Positions 60,180 through 64,000 of a DNA stretch of 64,000 bases are shown here, piece after piece. Below the pieces are notes generated by a model. It worked only from the letters and a program-made list of their open reading frames with translations. It was not told the origin of the DNA and made no database searches. The stretch spans positions 1 through 64,000 of the forward strand of contig JAFANP010000024.1 of assembly GCA_019232625.1 (NCBI GenBank), given 5' to 3'. A program made the translations under genes and the position numbers. The first letter of the stretch is position 1, and the number at the start of each line of letters is the position of its first letter. Source of the stretch: Alphaproteobacteria bacterium. GTDB lineage: Bacteria > Pseudomonadota > Alphaproteobacteria > Sphingomonadales > Sphingomonadaceae.

Positions 60180-60905
60180 ATGGAGATCGTCCGCGTCCCG
60201 GCGCTCACCGACAATTACATCTGGATCGCGCACGACGCGACGTCCGGCGAGACGGCGGTGATCGACCCGGCGGAGGCCCAGCCGGTGCTCGACGCGGCGG
60301 CGGCCCGCGGCTGGCGCATCACCCAGATCTGGAACACCCACTGGCATCCCGACCATACCGGCGGCAACGCCGCGCTCAAGGCCGCGACCGGCGCGCGGGT
60401 CACCGGCCCGGCGGCGGAGGCGGGCCGCATCCCGACGCTCGACCGGCAGGTGGCCGGGGGCGACCGGGTCTCACTCGGCTCGCTCAACGCCAAGGTGATG
60501 GAGGTCCCAGCCCACACCGCCGGCCACATCGCCTATCATCTGGCGGGCGAGGCCGTGCTCTTCGTCGGAGACACGCTTTTCGCGATGGGCTGCGGCCGGC
60601 TGTTCGAGGGAAATGCCGGCCAGATGCACGCCAACCTCCAGCGCCTCGCCGCACTGCCGCCGGAGACGCGGGTCTTCTGCGCGCACGAATATACCCAGTC
60701 GAACGGTCGTTTCGCGCTGACCGTGGAGCCCGACAATGCGGCGCTGCGGCGGCGGATGGAGGAGGTCGACGCGGCGCGCGCGGCTGGTGAGGCGACGGTG
60801 CCGACGACGATCGCGCTCGAGCGGGAGACCAACCCGTTCATGCGGGCCGTCTCGGTGGAGCAATTCGCCGAGCGGCGGCACGGCAAGGATGTTTTTCGCG
60901 GCTGA
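60180..60905 (+). CDS. gloB: Hydroxyacylglutathione hydrolase (glyoxalase II)
   Basis: A 241-residue metallo-beta-lactamase-fold enzyme. The binuclear site THWHPDHTGG has His54, His56, Asp58 and His59; further ligands occur in VPAHTAGH, FVGDTLF and CAHEYT. It hydrolyses S-lactoylglutathione to D-lactate and glutathione. The C-terminal glutathione-binding segment (ERETNPFMRA) is intact. It follows the nitronate monooxygenase-like gene by nine bases. Confidence 0.94.
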   Translation: MEIVRVPALTDNYIWIAHDATSGETAVIDPAEAQPVLDAAAARGWRITQIWNTHWHPDHTGGNAALKAATGARVTGPAAEAGRIPTLDRQVAGGDRVSLGSLNAKVMEVPAHTAGHIAYHLAGEAVLFVGDTLFAMGCGRLFEGNAGQMHANLQRLAALPPETRVFCAHEYTQSNGRFALTVEPDNAALRRRMEEVDAARAAGEATVPTTIALERETNPFMRAVSVEQFAERRHGKDVFRG

Positions 60906-60952
60906 GCGTCTCCGGGGCCCCGCCGCTCGTTGTCGCTTGGATGGAGGTCACG

Positions 60953-61363
60953 ATGAGACACGCCCTTTCCCTCGCTTGCGCCGGCCTCGCCGTCGCCGCC
61001 TGCACGATGAACGAACCGGCCGAAGCCGACCGCGGCGCCTCGGAGGCGCGGACGTCCGCCGCCCTCGCCGACTACGAGCCGTCGGGGCCGCCGGTTTCCT
61101 GCGTCAGCATGCGCAACCTGCGCGGCAACCATTCGGCCGGCGACGCCATCGTCTTCGAGGGGGTCGGGCCCGACCGGATCTGGGTCAACCGGCCTGCGGG
61201 CGGCTGCCCGGACCTGAACCTCGGCCGGGCGCTTCGGACGATGACGACCACCACCCAGCTCTGCCGAGGCGACATCGCGACCGTCTTCGATCCGGTCAGC
61301 GGCATCGACTACGGCTCGTGCGGGCTCGGCGACTTCCAGCCCTACCGCCGCCGCCCGAGATAG
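60953..61363 (+). CDS. Hypothetical lipoprotein
   Basis: A 136-residue protein. ATG 60953 is chosen because GGAGG lies six bases upstream; an in-frame ATG at 60941 overlaps that ribosome site. The lipobox AVAAC puts the acylated Cys at 17. The mature part has four further cysteines (SCVSM, GGCPD, QLCRG, GSCGL), which could form two disulfides in the periplasm. This pattern resembles the DUF6491 group I recall from sphingomonads and xanthomonads, but I am not certain. Function is unknown. Confidence 0.75.
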   Translation: MRHALSLACAGLAVAACTMNEPAEADRGASEARTSAALADYEPSGPPVSCVSMRNLRGNHSAGDAIVFEGVGPDRIWVNRPAGGCPDLNLGRALRTMTTTTQLCRGDIATVFDPVSGIDYGSCGLGDFQPYRRRPR

Positions 61364-61371
61364 GCGAAGAG

Positions 61372-63162
61372 CTACTTCCTGTAGAGCGCGTCCAGCCGCT
61401 CGCCATAGACCTGCCTCAGCACGTGGCGGCGGATCTTGATCGAGGGAGTGAGCTGCTCGTTGTCGACGGTGAACGGCTCGTCGGCGAGGACGAAGCGGCG
61501 GACCTTCTCGATCGTCGAGAGCTGCGCATTGACCCGGTCCACCGCGGCGGAGAGCGCCTTGAGGTAGTCCGGATCGGACCGCAGGACCGCGGGATCCTTG
61601 GGCTTGCCGTGCGCCTTCGCCCACTCCGCAGTCCAGTCCGCTTCCGGCACGATCAGGCCGACGAGATAGGGCCGCCGGTCCCCCGAGACCATCGCCTGGG
61701 CGATCTCCGGCTGCAGCGTCAGCATGCCCTCCACCCGTTGCGGCGCGACATTGTCGCCCTTGTCGAGGACGATCAGGTCCTTCTTTCGGTCGGTGATGAC
61801 GATCCGGCCCTTGTCGTCGACATGGCCGACGTCGCCGGTGTGAAGCCACCCGCCGACGATCGTCCGCTCCGTCAGGGCGGGGTTGCGCCAATAGCCCTTC
61901 ATGACGAGCTCGCCGCGCACGAGTATCTCGCCGTCCTCGGCGATGCGCACCTCGGTGTTCTTCAGCGGCGGACCGACCGTGTCCATCTTGAGCCCGACCT
62001 TGGGACGGTTGCAGCTGATCACCGGCGCCGCCTCGGTCTGGCCGTAGCCCTGGAGGAAGGTGAGGCCGAGGGCGTGGAAGAAGACGCCCACCTCGGGGTT
62101 GAGCGGCGCGCCGCCGGACACCATCGCCTTGATTCGACCGCCGAACTTCGCGCCGACCTTCGGCCGCAGCGTCCTCTCCAGGAAGAAGTCCATCGGCCGG
62201 TCCCACAGGGGTATCCCCCCGTCCATCTCCCGGGCGCCGATGTCGAGGGCCCGCCTCAGCAGATATTGGGTGAGCCTGCCCTGCTTCTCCATCTGCTTGA
62301 GGATTCGCTGGCGCAGGACCTCGAACAGGCGGGGCACGACCACCATGATCGTCGGTCGCGTCTCCTCGATGTTGGAGGCGAGCTTCTCTATCCCTTCCGC
62401 ATAGTAGATCTGCGCGCCGAGCCCGATCGGGAAGAACTGGCCGCCGCTATGCTCGTAAGCGTGGCTGGCGGGAAGGAAGGAGAGGAACACCTCGTCGCCC
62501 CAGCCGAAATCCTCGGCGATCACCTCCAGGCATCCCTCGACGTTGTGGAGGATCGCGCCGTGGTGGAGCATGACGCCGCGCGGGGCGCCGCCGGTGCCCG
62601 ACGTGTAGATGAGGCAGGCGAGATCGGAGCGGGCGAAGTCGGCGGCCGCGGCGCAGGCGGCGACGTCGGGCGTCTCGCCGGCGATCAGCGCCGTCCAGTC
62701 GTGATATTGGATGTTGCTGGTCTGGCCGCCGGGGAGCGCCTCCATGGCGATGACGTGCTCGCAGCCCGAGGTGCGCTGGGCGGCGGGAAGCAGCGCCCGC
62801 GCCAGCTTCTGGGTGGAGACGATGACGGCGCGGGCGCCGCTGTCGTCCAATATGTGCTGGTGGTCGCGCTCGGTGTTGGTCGTGTAGGTCGGGACGGTGA
62901 CGCAGCCGGCGGCCATGATGGCGAGGTCGGCGAGGCACCATTCGGGCCGGTTCTCGCTGACCAGCATCACCATGTCGCCGCGGCGCAGGCCGATCCGCTT
63001 CAGCGCGGCGGCGAGGCTGGCGACCTGCTCCGCCGCCTCGCGCCAGCTCGTCGGCCGCCATTCGCCCCCGGACTTGGCCCACAGGAACGGCGCGTCGCCC
63101 TTCTCTCCGGCACGGGCGAAGAACATCGCCACCAGATTGGGGAAATGCTCGAAGCGGCGCAT
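61372..63162 (-). CDS. Long-chain acyl-CoA synthetase (AMP-binding)
   Basis: A 596-residue adenylate-forming enzyme. The P-loop reads YTSGTGGAPRGV, with Gly and Arg where the family has Thr and Lys. Later motifs are normal: GYGQTEAAP, LHTGDVGHVDDKGRIVITDR and KKDLIVL. The catalytic C-terminal lysine is probably in TPSIKIRRHVL. It activates fatty acids to acyl-CoA at the inner membrane. The start at 63162 (MRRFEHFPNL) has AAGGAG upstream and is preferred over one ten codons earlier. The gamma-glutamyltransferase gene ends 26 bases before it. Confidence 0.92.
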   Translation of the reverse strand: MRRFEHFPNLVAMFFARAGEKGDAPFLWAKSGGEWRPTSWREAAEQVASLAAALKRIGLRRGDMVMLVSENRPEWCLADLAIMAAGCVTVPTYTTNTERDHQHILDDSGARAVIVSTQKLARALLPAAQRTSGCEHVIAMEALPGGQTSNIQYHDWTALIAGETPDVAACAAAADFARSDLACLIYTSGTGGAPRGVMLHHGAILHNVEGCLEVIAEDFGWGDEVFLSFLPASHAYEHSGGQFFPIGLGAQIYYAEGIEKLASNIEETRPTIMVVVPRLFEVLRQRILKQMEKQGRLTQYLLRRALDIGAREMDGGIPLWDRPMDFFLERTLRPKVGAKFGGRIKAMVSGGAPLNPEVGVFFHALGLTFLQGYGQTEAAPVISCNRPKVGLKMDTVGPPLKNTEVRIAEDGEILVRGELVMKGYWRNPALTERTIVGGWLHTGDVGHVDDKGRIVITDRKKDLIVLDKGDNVAPQRVEGMLTLQPEIAQAMVSGDRRPYLVGLIVPEADWTAEWAKAHGKPKDPAVLRSDPDYLKALSAAVDRVNAQLSTIEKVRRFVLADEPFTVDNEQLTPSIKIRRHVLRQVYGERLDALYRK

Positions 63163-63188
63163 GCGTGTCTCCTTCGCCGACGCGCCCG

Positions 63189-64000
63189 TCATTCCGGCGG
63201 CCGCTCCCCGGCGCCGGCGCGCACGATGGCGGTGACTTCGCCGCTCTCGCTCATGCCGACCCCCTCGCTCCGCGGGTCGGCGGCGCCGACCCAGCGGCCG
63301 TTCACCCGCTCGACCGCGTTCGCCTTGAGCCCCAGCGGCACGACCTGGACTCGGTGGCCGAGGGCGCGCAGCGCCGGGGCGAGACCCTCGAGCGTCGTCC
63401 CCTTCTCCAGCAGCGCGGTGTCGCCCGGCGAATAGAGCAGGCCGAGGGCGATCGCGTCCTGCGCGCTCATCTTCCAGTCGAGCGTCGCGACGAGCGCCTT
63501 GGCGACCTGAGCGATGATCGTCGAGCCGCCGGCCGCGCCGAGCGCGATCCTGACCTTGCCGTCCGGGCCGTAGACGATCGTCGGCGCCATCGAGCTGCGC
63601 GGCCTCTTGCCGCCTTCGACGCGGTTGGCGGCGAGGAACCCGTCCTTTTCGGGCACGATGTCGAAATCGGTGAGCTCGTTGTTCAGCATCGTCCCGTCCA
63701 TCGAGAGGCCGGAGCCGAACACGCTCTCGATGGTGGTCGTCACCTCGACGACGTTTCCGGCGCGATCGGCGACGACGAGGTCGGTGGTGCCGGCCGCCTC
63801 GCCGGGCGGGACGCGGAGCCGCGCCGGCGCGCCCGGCGGCGTGCCCGCCGCCGCCCGCTCCATCGCCCGGTCGGCGGAGATGAGCGCCGAGCGCGAGGCG
63901 AGATAGGCGGGATCGAGCAGCCCGGCCACGGGCACGTGCACGAAATCGGGATCGCCGACGTAGAGGTCGCGGTCGGCGTAAGCGAGCCGCGAGGATTCGG
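63189..64000 (-). CDS. Gamma-glutamyltransferase, C-terminal part (cut by window edge)
   Basis: About 270 residues of the C-terminal half of a gamma-glutamyltranspeptidase; the N-terminus lies beyond position 64000. The autocleavage Thr is in EAAGTTDLVVAD, where the family has TTH. Substrate motifs follow: GSGLSMDGTMLNNELTDF, KRPRSSMAPTIV and GAAGGSTIIAQ. It moves the gamma-glutamyl group of glutathione to water or amino acids in the periplasm. Asp in place of the usual His after the double Thr occurs in some bacterial paralogues. It is upstream of the acyl-CoA synthetase gene on the same strand. Confidence 0.92.
   Translation of the reverse strand, partial: ESSRLAYADRDLYVGDPDFVHVPVAGLLDPAYLASRSALISADRAMERAAAGTPPGAPARLRVPPGEAAGTTDLVVADRAGNVVEVTTTIESVFGSGLSMDGTMLNNELTDFDIVPEKDGFLAANRVEGGKRPRSSMAPTIVYGPDGKVRIALGAAGGSTIIAQVAKALVATLDWKMSAQDAIALGLLYSPGDTALLEKGTTLEGLAPALRALGHRVQVVPLGLKANAVERVNGRWVGAADPRSEGVGMSESGEVTAIVRAGAGERPPE

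Overview
The window looks like a stretch of ordinary chromosome from a GC-rich alphaproteobacterium, most likely a sphingomonad (Sphingomonadales). The evidence is the strongly GC-rich coding sequence on both strands, a ubiquinol-cytochrome c chaperone next to a YceD/DUF177 protein, a RamB/ScfR-type regulator divergent from isocitrate lyase with a DUF4170 gene behind it, a large TonB-dependent receptor, a RibB protein with a degenerate RibA domain, and dispersed GTCCTTCGA / CTCATCCTGAG palindromes of a kind common in sphingomonads. The genus is inferred from gene content and was not measured. I see no prophage, insertion sequence, CRISPR array or rRNA operon. The only RNA gene I can support is a tRNA-Leu(GAG).

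Layout. 0.1-6 kb: an ankyrin protein, a Sco1 / YcgN-like / YgjP-like operon, a class A penicillin-binding protein and an APC permease. 6.1-8.3 kb: tRNA-Leu, a 20-bp-arm palindrome, a phosphofructokinase and a zinc-ribbon membrane protein. 8.4-11.3 kb: a tightly overlapped ftsE-ftsX-DUF218-plsC operon. 11.2-15.7 kb: DUF2332 gene, pheT and pheS. 15.8-18.7 kb: poorly characterised genes, including a membrane-tethered HTH protein with a recent internal tandem duplication. 19-22 kb: RamB-like regulator, aceA and DUF4170. 22-25 kb: rplT, rpmI, prs, gltX. 25.5-29.8 kb: a TonB-like protein and a riboflavin cluster (ribD, ribE, ribBX, ribH). 29.9-34.7 kb: a CorA/ZntB transporter with galU, a TlpA-like lipoprotein, and dapD with a nucleotidase. 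34.8-39.3 kb: a subtilase lipoprotein and Fur-box-preceded feoAB. 39.3-49.5 kb: ssb, yceD and the cytochrome chaperone, an OmlA-like lipoprotein, maeB, mutS, glnD. 49.6-53.5 kb: a TonB-dependent receptor and two unknown small membrane proteins. 53.5-56.2 kb: infC and thrS. 56.2-64 kb: a hydrolase, a TPR protein, a SIMPL protein, a glyoxalase cluster (gloA, nitronate monooxygenase-like, gloB), an acyl-CoA synthetase, and a gamma-glutamyltransferase cut by the right edge.

How it fits together. Most genes are housekeeping: translation (pheST, thrS, infC, rpmI, rplT, gltX, tRNA-Leu), envelope (PBP, ftsEX, plsC, galU, BamE-like), cofactors (riboflavin), and central carbon (aceA with regulator, maeB, PFK). 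The classical thrS-infC-rpmI-rplT-pheS-pheT string is present in its original order and on one strand (minus), but broken into three blocks over about 44 kb. The least explained parts are the HTH protein with duplicated sensor-like domains and its candidate operator (17.5-18.7 kb), the two-gene membrane module at 52.8-53.5 kb, the palindromic repeats (one of which appears to supply the ribosome-binding site of ribE), and a PFK with a hybrid active-site signature.
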